A stretch of DNA of 64,000 nt, taken from assembly GCA_036346355.1 (NCBI GenBank), contig CM070572.1, positions 43,499,944-43,563,943 of the forward strand, in the 5' to 3' direction. This DNA is from Rhipidocladum racemiflorum (lineage: Eukaryota; Streptophyta; Magnoliopsida; Poales; Poaceae). The position numbers and the translations under genes are program-made. Each line of letters begins with the position of its first letter. The first letter of the stretch is position 1. Below, one piece after another: positions 22,648 through 33,414 of the stretch. A model generated the notes under the pieces. It saw nothing but the letters and a program-made list of their open reading frames with translations. It searched no databases and was not told the DNA's origin.

Positions 22648-24370
22648 AGATGAAATTAACATCTATAAGGAATCAACTGTCATGAGTACACTTACATTAG
22701 ATGTTCTTTATTCTAAACTAAAAACTCATGAATTAGATGTTCTTGCTAGGAAGAATGATTATAAATCAATTGCTTTGATCTCTTAACATAACATGTCTCA
22801 TAATAACTCTTCTTCGTCAAGTTTTGCTCTGTCTTCCTTGTCTTCACTAATCGATGAATAGCTTGAGCAATTCCCTAAAGAAGACTTGGTGTTACTCTCT
22901 TCTCGCTTTAACAAAGCTTTGTAGGATGTGAGAATGAGGAAGAGAGTTGGTGGTGGTCTTCCAAGATGTTATGAGTGTGGTGATCTCAACCATATTCGCC
23001 CAAATTATCCTAAACTTGCAGGTAAAGCATCAAAGGAGGAGAATGACAAAGACAAAAAGAAGGAAAAGAGAAAGTACTCTCCAAGTGATAGCAAGAAGAT
23101 GAGCTTTGTGAATCGCAAGACAGTGCATCGTGTTCTCTCCGCGCTTGAGCAAGTTGGTTTGAGCGATGTAGATTCTGAGAGCAGCGAGGATGATGCAACT
23201 CCAAGCAAACGTGATTTGACGGGGCCGTGTCTCATGGCAAGCAGCAAGGATAGCTTCACGGAGGATGATCATAATAGCGACTTTAATGAGGTAGATCTTT
23301 CATACGATGAATTAGCTATTGCTGTTGCACGTCTTGGAAAATTGCTTAATAAACGTGATAAGAAAATTAAGAAACATGATTTTGTTGTTGAATCATTGAA
23401 TGCTGAAATTGTTAGACTTAAAACTTTGATTCCTAATGATGATGCTTGCAAATCATGTGACTTAATTTATGATGAGCTTTCTTCACTTAGAAAAGAACAT
23501 GCTTCCTTGTTAGAGCAAGTTAAGACTGAACATAAGAAAAATGAGAAACTTTTTAAAAATACTAGTTGTTCTACTATTGATTTGCATGATCCAACTCTAT
23601 ATTCTAAATGTTCTATACTAGAATTGAAGTTGCATAATGCTAATGGTAGGGTTTCTCAAGTGACCAATGCTTTGCTCACTCATGAGGTTCTTTCATGCTC
23701 TAATTGTCGTAAGCAAAAAAGGAAAAGTGGATGTTACTTGTAATAATTATTCTATTCTTTCTCAAAAGGTTAATTACTTACAAGAGTATTTAAAATGTTT
23801 CACTAAAGGGAAGAAAAATTTAAACATGATTTTGGATCAATCTAAAGTTAGCACAAATAAAAGAGGTTTAGGTTTTGATCCATATGCTTCATATAAAATC
23901 CAAGCTCCTACTGTTGTTAAGGCTTTTTGTAATGGCAAGTTTGAGATTCTGGAAAAGGGTTATAAGAAACTTCCTTTTAAGTCTGCTGGAATTTTGTTTT
24001 CTACTATGATGAATGCAAATGATGCTTCTACTTTTAAAGCTAAACAGCATATTAAGTATAATTGCACTCACTGTGGTAGAGATGGACATCTAGTAGATTT
24101 TTATTTTAGACTAGCTAAACAACAAAAGAAAGAAATGGCTAAGGCTAGGTCTAATTTCAGACAGGCACGCTTTGCTTCTCATTATGTGCCTAGGGTGAAG
24201 CAAACACTTTTTGTTGCTAGAAACACGGGAAAGGAAAAAAATATGATTTTGTGCATCCGAATACTCGTGTTGTGCCTACTGTTGTGCGTCGTGTGTCTCA
24301 GTACTAGATTCCTAAACATCTTATTTCTAACCCCAGTACCGAGGCCTCAGCATTTTCTACTTCTATGTAG

Positions 24371-25925
24371 GCTTCTCGCGCGAGGAAGGAGAATATATGG
24401 CTAGTGGATTTCGGATGCTCACGCCACATGTCCGATGATAAGAATTGGTTCTCCTTCCTCACTCATGCATCTCGTGCTGAAAGCGTTACTTTTGGAGATG
24501 CTTCTTCCACTTCTGTCGTGGCTAAAGATACGGTGAAGGTAAATGACAAGTTTATGTTCAAGGATGTAGCTCTTGTTGAAAACTTGAAATATAACTTGCT
24601 TTCTGTCTCACAAATGATTGATAAAGATCTCAAAGTGCGTTTTAAGAAAAATGAATGCAAAATTTTAGATGCTTCAGGTGATTTTGTTTTTAGGATTTCA
24701 CATTTTGGAAGAGTATTTAAAGCTGATTTTGATGCATCACTTTCTTTTAAGATAGGTGTCTAGTTGCCAATGTTTCTGAAGATTTATTCTTTTGGCACCG
24801 TAGACTTGATCACATTGGTTTTGATCATCTTACTCGTGTTGGTGGTTTAGACCTCATACTTTGCCTAAGCTTAAGGGTGATAGTGATTTAGTGTGCTCTC
24901 CTTGTAGACATGGTAAGATGATTGCATGTTCGCATCCACCTCTTACCATGGTGATGACAAATGCATTAGGACAGTTACTACATCTTGATACAGTTGGACC
25001 CTCTCGACTTCAATCTTTTGGAGGCAAATGGTATGTACTTGTTATTGTTGATGATTATTCTAGATACTCTTGGGTTTATTTTAAGGCATCTAAAGATAAG
25101 GCTTTTAGTCATTTTGGAAGTCTTGTTCTTAGATTATCTGTTGATCACCCAGGAGCTCTTAGATCTACTTCTGGAACTGAGTTTAAAAATTCTTTTTGTG
25201 ATCACTTTTGTGCTAAAAAAGGAATTGATCATCAATTTTCATCACATAGAGTACCTCAACAAAATAGTGTAGTTGAAAGGAAAAATAGAACTTTGGTTGA
25301 GATGGCTAGGACCATGTTAGATGAATATCAAATTCCTAGAAAGTTTTGGGCTAAAGCTATATCTACTGCATGTTATGTTTCAAACCGTATTTATTTGAGA
25401 TCAAAATTGGGTAAAACTCTATATAAACTTCGGTTTGGACATAGGCCTAGTGTTTCTCACTTTAGAGTTTTTGGGTGCAAATGCTTTATTTTGAAATTTG
25501 GACATCTTGATAAATTTGAAGCTAGATCAACTGATGGCATTTTTCTTGAATATCCTACTCATACACGTGGCTATCGTGTGCTTGTTTTGGAGACTAACAA
25601 AATTGTACAAACTTGTGAAGTTACTTTTGATGAGACTAATCTAAGTACTAGTCCAAATGATGCAGGTACATGTGCATATGTTCAGGGGGAGAGTATCTTT
25701 GTTCATGAGGACGATGATGATGATGTTGAGGATGAGGTGTTGATTCCTACTACTGCATAGCCAGCTATAGCACCTTTGGCACCTACTACTACATCACCTA
25801 CAGCTGAGCATCCTCAAGCTACTATATCATCTGTACATGTTGAAAATGAAGAAGAAGAAGGAGAAATTTCTGAAGTTACAGCTCCTTTGCATATTCAGAG
25901 GAGGCATCCACCTGAACGGATGGCT
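24371..25925 (+). pseudogene. Sire-1 pol: protease and integrase parts
   Basis: After the gag TAG, pol reads ENIWLVDFGCSRHMSDD; the Asp is in the copia protease motif normally D-S/T-G, here D-F-G. A GAG-pre-integrase block follows (FWHRRLDHIGFDHLTRV near 24790, after a frameshift near 24763). The integrase core includes LHLDTVGPSRLQ (first Asp) and VPQQNSVVERKNRTL (catalytic Glu). The second Asp region reads RSTSGTEFKN, so the catalytic Asp appears lost. An acidic tract (EDDDDDVEDE) near 25710 follows integrase. Reverse transcriptase is missing. Confidence 0.87.
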
Positions 25926-26950
25926 TAATTTGGAATTTCAGGATCCTCACACTGGTCAGGAATGGGACTACCAGTGAAGGTAAATAAGTTCTTAAGACAT
26001 CTAGATCTGCTGTCAGATATGTGGATCATAACCTTTTGGGTTGCTAGAGAAGAGTTAATCCTGAACAATAGCAAGGAGTGGCTCGTGCTCTTGATAGATA
26101 GCTGCCCTTGTACTAAAATCTATATTCTGCTTTGGAGAGCTCGGAATATATATGTATGCAACAGTGTAGTGCATGGTTATGAGAGGATATGAGTTCAAGG
26201 CTCGGTAAATTTATAGCTTGCTTACTATGTAACACTTTACCAAAACTGGCACAGAGGTGATAAGGATTTGGTGGAAGAAATGTGGTGGCTACGTCCATGT
26301 AGAAGCTAGCCAGAAGAAATTGTGATTTTTTTTTTGTTGCTATGCATTTTTGGGACACATATGAACGAACTCTCCTTACTAAGAAAATAATTTTAACTAG
26401 AAGAAATATTATGGATGTAAATCTCCTTTGGAAAGTCGATCTCTGTACAGGCCCAACTATTAGCAATAAAGGTTTTTGATCAAATCTAATGCCCTGTTTA
26501 TTCTGGACTCTTTGCAATTCATGATTGAAATTGATAAGAGTCCTCTGAACTTCCTTATTTGATATATCATGATATTTAATCCCATAAAAAGATCAATGTC
26601 TTAGATAGCTCGGTAGAAGGAAACATACTGAGGTATGCCCATTTAACAAGAAGATAACTAATCTTTTTTACAAGGAAAAAAATGCAGACTCCTAAGGTGT
26701 ACAGTTTCAAAATGGGGGAAAACTCTAGCATGTAACTAAAAAAAGGAAGAATATTTGTTGCTACTATACTGTTCATCATGAGTTATAATATCATTTAGTG
26801 TTTAAGTTTGAAAAAAATCACATTATAAATGTGAAACACAAATTAATATTAGTAATTAGCGTGGTGAAACAAATCTAAAATTGGTATCCCATGTGAATGC
26901 ACGGGTTGACGACTAGTACTTCCTAAAGGCCAAGTCATTGGCCAACAACA
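25926..26950. other. Unassigned DNA between Sire-1 and MULE-2; possible Helitron end
   Basis: No gene is recognisable. Near the right side, CCCATGTGAATGCACGGG (26888-26905) can form an imperfect hairpin and is followed 8 bases later by CTAG then T (26913-26917). That resembles a degraded Helitron 3' end (hairpin plus CTRR, insertion before T). The matching TC start was not identified. Low confidence. Confidence 0.3.
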
Positions 26951-27025
26951 GAATTTTTTTTACAAATATTCATTTTTTATTCGGATATTACAAAAATATA
27001 CGTACATATTTATTTTTTTTGCAAA
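26951..27025 (+). repeat. MULE-2 terminal inverted repeat (3' end of the element)
   Basis: It shares the T-run, TTCATTTTTTATT and TATTACAAAAATATA with both MULE-1 TIRs, being closest to the inverted right TIR of MULE-1. The partner at the other end is deleted. Confidence 0.8.
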
Positions 27026-27034
27026 ACTAACCTC

Positions 27035-27195
27035 TTTTCGCGGCACGTGGGCGCGAAATGGGTGGCGTCGCGCCACGTTATCGCGAAAGCGGGCGCTTCG
27101 CGCCACGCTGGCGCGAAAAATGGACTACGTGGCGGGGAGTGAGCGGGGGACAGCACGTGGCGGGGAGGGGTGGCTTCGCGCCACACCCAAGCGCG
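27035..27195. repeat. MULE-2 subterminal palindrome cluster
   Basis: Repeats of TTCGCG(C/G)CACG and TGGCGCGAA, for instance CTTCGCGCCACGCTGGCGCGAA near 27096-27117, correspond to the TCGCGCCA/TGGCGCGA palindromes of MULE-1 with a one-base extension. Confidence 0.75.
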
Positions 27196-27539
27196 ACGGC
27201 AGTCAAGGCGCAAGGGCGTAACCGATGCCCAAATTTTTTTTTTAAAAGTAAGAAAGAAGATGAAAAAGGAAAAAAGAAAAAAAGGAAAGAAGAAAAAAAG
27301 GAAAGAAGAAAAAAAAGAAATAAAGGAATTTTTTTTTGAAATTGTTTTTTTAAAATTTTTGATTATGAGTTTTTTCCTCAAAGTATGCGAAAATAAATAG
27401 ATTAATCACATAAATAATGCAATAAAATTTTAATTTTATATTAAGATGTAAGGATTAAGATTATATAAAAAAATAATTGTGTTATGCAATTTGTAAATTG
27501 TTTAAATCAAATTTCGCTAGAGACCCATTTATGAATTAT

Positions 27540-28850
27540 GAAGATACTATAACGCTTAAGCGTTTTAGGAAAATATTTGATATTTGATATATGGATTGGC
27601 GTCATACGGGAAAATATATGAAAATATTTGATTTACACCTTTGTTTGCTTCTAAAACGCACTAGCGCAATAACCTTAAGTATTATCGAGTACTCCCAAAC
27701 TGTAACGCTTAAGCCTTTTGGGCGGGCCGTAAGATACCATATTTGGGGGTAAATTTTTGTAACAATGGATGAGACTTAATATTTGATATATGGACTGACA
27801 TATTATGTGAAAATATTTGATTTACACCTTTGTTTGCATCTAGAACGCACTAGCGCAATAACCCTAAGTATTATCGAGTACTTCCGAACTATAGCGCTTA
27901 AGCCTTTTCGGCAGGCCATAAGATACCGTGTTTGGGGGTAATTTTTTTCTACAATGGATGAGATTTGATATTTGATATATGGACTGGCATATCACGGCAA
28001 AATATTTGATTTAAACCTTTGTTTGCATCCAGAACGCACCAACACAATAACCCTAAGTATTATGGAGTACTCTCGAACTGTAACGCTTAGGCCTTTTCGG
28101 CAGGCCGTAAGATGCAGTGTTTGGGGGTAATTTTTTCTACAATGGATGAGATTTGATATATGGACTGGCATATCACGGCAAAATATTTGATTTACACCTT
28201 TGTTTGCATCCAGAACACACCAGCGCAATAACCCTAAGTATTATGGAGTACTCCCGAACTGTAACGCTTAGGCCTTTTCGGCAGGCCGTAAGATACCGTG
28301 TTTGGGGATAATTTTTTCTACAATGGATGAGATTTGATATTTGATATATGGACTGGCATATCACGGAAAAATATTTGATTTACACCTTTGTTTGCATCCA
28401 GAACGCACCAGCGCAATAACCCTAAGTATTATGGAGTACTCCCGAACTGTAACGCTTAGGCCTTTTCGGCAGGCCGTAAGATACCGTGTTTGGGGGTAAT
28501 TTTTTCTACAATGGATGAGATTTGATATTGGATATATGGACTGACATATTATGGGAAAAATATGTGATGTACACCTTTGTTTGCATCTAAAACGCACCAG
28601 CGCAATAACCGTAAGTATTATCGAGAACTCCCGAACTATAGCGCTTAAACCTTTTCGGCGGGCCGTAAGATATCGTGTTTGGGGGTAATTTTTTGTAACA
28701 ATGGATGAGATTTGATATTTGATATATGGACTCGCATATCACGGCAAAATATGTGATTTACACCTTTGTTTGCATCCAGAACGCACCAGCGCAATAACCC
28801 TAAGTATTATGGAGTACTCCCAAACTGTAACGCTTAAGCCTTTTTGGCAC
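27540..28850 (-). repeat. ~187-bp tandem repeat array in the MULE-2 subterminal region
   Basis: Seven units carry GCGCAATAACCCTAAGTATTAT at about 27663, 27851, 28037, 28222, 28409, 28600 and 28790, giving spacings of roughly 177-190 bp. Each unit also has TAACGCTTA(A/G)GCCTTTTCGGC(A/G)GGCCGTAAGATACC. Adjacent units are highly similar, the middle ones most of all. The inverted unit is homologous to the two-copy repeat of MULE-1 (16505-17060). Repeated open frames across it are artefacts. Confidence 0.9.
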
Positions 28851-29070
28851 CAGGTAATATATCACATCTGGTCGAATACAATACATAGGAAATGTAGAAA
28901 TACAATACATAAGTACATAAGCAACAACATAACATAAATAACGCAGAGCCCTTCTGGTAAACAAAATAACGGCAACAAGATAACATTACAATATAGGAAA
29001 TGCAGAAATAATGGCTTAAAGTTAACATGCCTTAGGTAAACGAAACAATAAGGGCCCTTCTGCTACACTA

Positions 29071-29705
29071 CTAAGTGCACCAGGGATATTTCCCCTTGCG
29101 CAACCCATCGGTGCCTGCCGCCCTGGCCCTAGCTGCTCTCTCGCGCTTCTTCTCACGCTCGGCCTCCCGCTCGACCGCCAGGCGCTGCCGTTCTGCCTCC
29201 CTCTGTGCACGCATTTCTTCGGCAGCCTTCTTGCGCTTCTCCTCCTCCTCCTGCTCATGCCACTGCTGCTCTACCATAGCTCTGCGATGCGAGTACTCCC
29301 GATCCCGCATCGTCTCCATCTCAGGAGTCTGCTCCGTGTCTTTGAATTCGGCGAACTCGCAAATTGGAGGCTGCAGTTGGTGAGAGCAGATAGTATTACC
29401 ATATTAAGGTTTGCACGGTTTGATGTAACATGAAATGCTACTACCGTATACCGGGCTTCTCCGCCGCATCCGCATCCCCAGCGTTGGCTCGGAGTCGTGG
29501 TTGCGGCAGCTCCATTACCTCATACCGTATGTGTATGAGTTGTCTACAGACTGCCGAAAGCGGCAAGGATCCCCATATAGGCACATGGGGACGTGCGTGC
29601 CTTCGGGGATGGCTACGACAATGCTGTGCCTTGGGGGCGAGGGGAACTCCATTGGCACCGGTTGGTTGGTTGGCCAACTTGCGCGCCGTGTTTCATATTC
29701 CCTCG
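29071..29705 (-). pseudogene. GRF-type zinc-finger and coiled-coil protein gene of MULE-2
   Basis: On the minus strand an upstream exon contains HVPMCLYGDPCRFRQSVDN (near 29570-29625). A second contains PPICEFAEF followed by METMRDREYSHRRAMVEQQW and a long charged helix rich in EEEEKRKKAAEEMRAQ, ending YPWCT at the stop 29071-29073. This matches the GRF plus coiled-coil layout of MULE-1, with one zinc-binding Cys changed to Tyr (CLYG against CMCG) and a stop before the W-x-C segment. The gypsy element inserted about 75 bp upstream, separating it from the rest of MULE-2. Confidence 0.7.
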
Positions 29706-29779
29706 TATTGTTAGGTGACCACTGGGACTTAAATAGCCAGCCATAGGAGTGGTGGACTTAAGAGAAGTTGAAATCCGCC

Positions 29780-30341
29780 TGTCGGTGTTTCGAGCACCGG
29801 CCAATGAATTTGTATAGGTAAGAGGGGGGTGCACGCTCCCTCTCCTCGACGGCTTACTCGGGTGAGCACAAGATGTATACTGGTTCGGGCTGAACGTCCC
29901 TACTCCAGTTCGTGTGGGTTTGATTGTATTGATTCCCCGGTTGTCCGTTGTCTTACATGCTCGCTCCCTCCCCCTTTATATAGGCGAGGAGGGAGGTTAC
30001 ATTGTTGCTTAAAAAAAAAGGCTGTGCTCTTAGTCGCCCGCAAGTGGCGGGCTGATGGGGCGCCGCCGCTCCCCTTGCCTGCTGCTGGCCGGTCGGCGTA
30101 GTTCTTTGCGCCGCTCGTAGTAAATGCGAGAGTTGGGGACTTGTGCCGCTGCGTCATCATTACGGCCAGCATTTAATGCGCTCGATACGCAATAAATGCT
30201 GTCGCTTCTTCAGGGATTTCGCCGACTTGGTCATGGCTACGGCTTTTCCTCGGCAGCCGTGGCTTTGGGCCCCGACCGGCCTGGTTCGGCCCACGCGCCC
30301 TTTCGGGCCGCTGGGGGTACCCATGGCCTGGGTACTCGTCA
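29780..30341 (-). repeat. 3' LTR of the gypsy element
   Basis: The 562-bp repeat reads TGTCGGTGTTTCGAGC at its left and GGGTACTCGTCA at its right in plus orientation. On the minus strand CCTATATAAAGG (near 29974-29985) is a probable TATA box. The adjoining plus sequence AGTAGCCCCCGAGCCCCC (30342 on) is the polypurine tract on the minus strand. Confidence 0.85.
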
Positions 30342-30689
30342 GTAGCCCCCGAGCCCCCGTGCAGGTCGGAGAGGTGCCCGGGGGGTCTTGTTTCCGTGCC
30401 GTGATGCCGTGGTTCGCTTGGCCTGATCAGAGTCTCTCCGGACCGGTGCGCCAGACCCGCTGGTGTAGTTTTGAGCCCCGAGCTGGCCTGAGAGCAGGTC
30501 TGGGGTTTTCAGCCGGGTTTGGTCGGGAAGAGTCTTCGACCGGTGCAAGCGAGCGCATCTTGGCGGGTGTAGTCTTGAGCCCCGAAATGGCCTGAGAGCA
30601 GTCGGGGGTTTCGCCTTGCTTGGTCGTTGCTTTGCGGTATCGGGAGGTCCGATCGCAGATATATCTGTGCCGGCGCGCCGTTCTTTGTG

Positions 30690-31325
30690 TCAAGGGTGGT
30701 CGCCAGGGAGCGGATGGTAAGCGGCCGTGGCATCGGGCGCCGGCGGTGGTCGCCGACCGCACCGCCGGGCGCGCAATGGTCTGGCCGTCGGGCGCCATGG
30801 TCGTCGCCTGGCGCTCGGTGGCTGAATGCCCTGGCGAACACATGGCGCCCGGTCGTGCCGCCAGCGCGCGCAGCGGCTGATCGCTGGCGAGCACGTGGCG
30901 CCGGGTCGAGCGCCGAGCGTAGCCGGTGGTCGCCCTGGCGGACACGTGGCGCCCGGTCGTGCCTTGGTAGCGCTTGATGGGCTGTCATACTGGCGAGCAC
31001 GTGGCGCCGTGTTAGGCGCCTTGGAGCTGGTCGCCACTGGCGGACCGCGTGGCGCCGGTCGAGCCGCCGGCGCCTTGCATGGGGCTGGTCGTCGGGCACC
31101 ATGGTCGTGCCGCCGGGCGCTCGGTGGCCGTCGCTCTGGCGAACACATGGCGCCGGTCGTGCCTTCGGTAGCGCCGATGGGCTGATCGCCCTGGCGAGCA
31201 CGTGGCGCCCGTGTTAAGCGCGCAGCCTAGTCGCCCTGGCGGACACGTGGCGCCCGGTCGAGCCGCCGGCGCGCGATGGGCTGATCGCCCTGGCGAGCCC
31301 GTGGTGCCCGTGTTGAGTCCCATTT
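30690..31325. repeat. ~50-bp GC-rich tandem repeats in the gypsy 3' region
   Basis: The core CTGGCGAGCACGTGGCGCC and its variants recur at about 50-bp spacing (around 30838, 30895, 30945, 30999, 31048, 31145, 31197, 31245 and 31297). They alternate with GTCGTGCC/GTCGAGCCGCCGGCGC and GTGTTAAGC/GATGGGCTGAT segments, so the true unit is near 100 bp. Overlapping ORFs on both strands are composition artefacts. Confidence 0.8.
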
Positions 31326-33414
31326 TTACGCCCGTCGCTGGTGGGGACCGTGAGGGTGAGAAACGCCGCTTGCCTTCGTTGGCTCGAGCGCCGCTCGTCG
31401 TGGGCTACAAGCGAGTGATCCGGTGGAACTCGAGGCCCCCTCGCGAGGGGATCCACTAGCGGACAATCCCGGCGCGGGCGTCCGACCCCACTGGGGGGCG
31501 ATCCATAAAGAATCTTTCCTTACTCGATCCCGTATCAGACCTTGGATCGTTCGCTGATCCAAGGTGCAGCTGGCTGCCACCCGTCGACGGGTTCTGCGGG
31601 AGAGCGTGAGGTGTGATCCCGGACGTGAGTTAAGGCGATTGGGTCGTCCGCCGACCCAACTAGGGGCCCGCTGGGGGCTCGCCTTGTCCTCACCTCTTGC
31701 CCATTTTTTGCTGTGGTGGATATCATCGCCGTCTCTTGCCTTAGGGACCACAGGGGTCGGGCATAGGTCGGTGTGTGTATCACAAAAGTTAGAGAGTTGG
31801 GAAATCGAGAGAACGCTCAACCGTGGGAGGCTGTTCCTGACCGATCGTGGGTCGACCCGCTTGGGCACTTCCTTTCTTCGTCAAGCACTACTTCGTAACC
31901 GTAGCCGCCGGGGCGTAGGCCGTAGTACTTTTTGGTCGAAAGTTTGGCCGTCTTGGGAGGACCCGACGATTGGTTGTGTCAACCCGACCCGCGGGACTCT
32001 TGTAGCCCCCGAGTGGGGCGGGGCGGTTTGTTTGTTACCGCCGCGCGCCACTTGAAGGAGTAATAACGAGTGTGTAAGAAGAAGGTATTCACTTATCTTT
32101 CTTTGTGGCTGGCGAGGTTTTTGTTCAACGCGGGGAATTGGCGGTGCTTCGGTTCCCGCGTCGCTTGCTTTGGCGCCGGCTTCTACGCCATCGGCGAAAA
32201 GGTGCGGCCGTCATGAATCTTTGGCGGGTATCCGTAGCGTCGCTTCGTTGGCCGGATCGCCTATAAATAGGCGGAGGGTGGGCGCTGGACTTCATTCAAG
32301 AACGTTGAGACGAGCCGCCGACTTGCTTTTATGGCTGCCTCGCTCTCTCATTCCGTTCAAGGATGAGAACCCACCGATCGATGAGATCGATCGACTCCTT
32401 CAACGAGGCGAGAGGATGAGGAGGAGTTGGGGCGGCGAGCTGGCCGTCTTATAGTGGCGGCCCGTCGGACGACAGGGTTGGTAGGAGGCTCTTTGGAGCG
32501 GGAGGCGGAGGAGGAGGAGCGAGAGCGGGCGCGACAAGCCGCGGCCGTCAGTGAGGGAACCGCCGCCAGCGCCGAGCAATTGGGGGAGCGGGCGCCGCCC
32601 TCCCCGCGCTCCTTCTCCTTCCGGAGCCTGGAGTCGACCGCGACATCTAGGCTCTTGGCCCGACGACCGTCTTGCCGATCGCCTGATCGTCTTTGCCGTG
32701 CATTTTCTCCGGCGGTCCCCCTGTGTCGGACTTCAAGCTCCCGGGGACCATAGAGGTCACACAGCGCAGGGGCTGCCGCTTCTTGAAGGTGCGTCGAGGC
32801 GGATCGGGCTCTCTGCTGCGGGTTTCGGCGACCGGCTATTTTTCTTTGTCTTGTCGCGGCAAAAATTGAGCGGAAGCCGGTGTGCTTTGAGAGGGACGAC
32901 AAGTCCGGAGATCAACTGTCGGCGGGGAAGACCCTTAAACGAGAAAAAGCTTTCTTGGTTTTAGACTTTCTTGTTTCTAAAGAATGTAAATGCCGTTGAA
33001 TTGGAAGAAAACAAAGGTGTTCGGGTTTTACATGTATTTTTCGCTATTTTTCGGTTTGTTGCCGGTAAGACATGCCGGGGTCATGGTTCTTGGGTCTGCG
33101 GGGACCAACCGACCGATGATCGACATGTTCCAGTTTTCGAAAAAAGTAGGAAAAACAGGTTTTAAGCCCAGCGGCGTTAGTTCCCCAGACAATCAGTATA
33201 CCATCCTGTTCTGTCTCTTTTTTCCTTAGCGAGATACCACTTCGCAACCGTAGCCGCTGGGGCGTAGGCCGTGGTACTCGGGTCGGAAAAAAAAGTAGAC
33301 CGAACGATCGGGTGAATGATGGCGGTTGAACGGGATGTCGACCGAGTGGAAAAAATGCTGCTGGCGTAGGCCGGTAAAAGGTGAACATGGTAATGAACGA
33401 GGTAGAAAAAAGGG
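31326..33414 (-). other. Gypsy non-coding region between integrase and the tandem repeats
   Basis: GC-rich DNA without a recognisable domain on either strand. A short duplicated phrase, CGTAACCGTAGCCGC(C/T)GGGGCGTAGGCCGT, occurs near 31892 and 33245. Such long untranslated 3' regions are usual in Tat-type elements. Confidence 0.5.

Larger units (their letters stand above)
20405..24370 (+). pseudogene. Sire-1 gag, interrupted by a solo LTR and stops
   Basis: Gag starts at ATG 20405 (MDRYSIKPYVFDGIDFQFW), the copia gag N-terminal domain, and reads to 20860. It resumes after the solo LTR at about 22653 with STLTLDVLYSKLKTHELDV. A CCHC knuckle near 22965 reads CYECGDLNHIRPNYP, with the last Cys replaced by Tyr; a second near 24067 (CTHCGRDGHLVDFYF) has the same loss. 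A long charged helical region lies between them, as in Sirevirus gag. Stops occur at 20858, 22783, 22858 and 22922, and a frameshift near 23710. A TAG at 24368-24370 separates gag from pol, as in the sister element. Confidence 0.85.
19384..25925 (+). mobile_element. Sirevirus-type copia element, 3'-truncated (Sire-1)
   Basis: The element has a 5' LTR (19384-20346), an iMet primer-binding site, a long gag with two zinc knuckles, and pol as far as the end of integrase. Reverse transcriptase, RNase H and the 3' LTR are absent: similarity stops after the HPPERMA residues near 25925. Its gag and LTR ends match the second element at 49405-56538. The long gag and the many purine tracts seen in that sister element are known Sirevirus features. 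The base before the LTR is part of CTCAT (19379-19383), a possible target site with no partner. Confidence 0.85.

Noticed and set aside
25926..26950. A 3' LTR for Sire-1
   Set aside because: No GATCCTACA terminus or other LTR sequence was found before MULE-2 begins.
27010..27400. Lysine-rich and phenylalanine-rich ORFs
   Set aside because: They are reading frames of an A/G-rich tract and its complement in MULE subterminal DNA.
27992..28597. Near-identical ORFs ending in KSNILP, possible gene family
   Set aside because: They are successive units of the ~187-bp tandem repeat read on one strand.
27540..28850. CRISPR-like regular repeats
   Set aside because: Units are contiguous and ~187 bp with no short repeat plus unique spacer structure, and the DNA is a plant genome.
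30427..32964. Long ORFs on both strands in the GC-rich gypsy 3' region
   Set aside because: High GC lowers stop frequency, and the ORFs overlap tandem repeats and lack domains.
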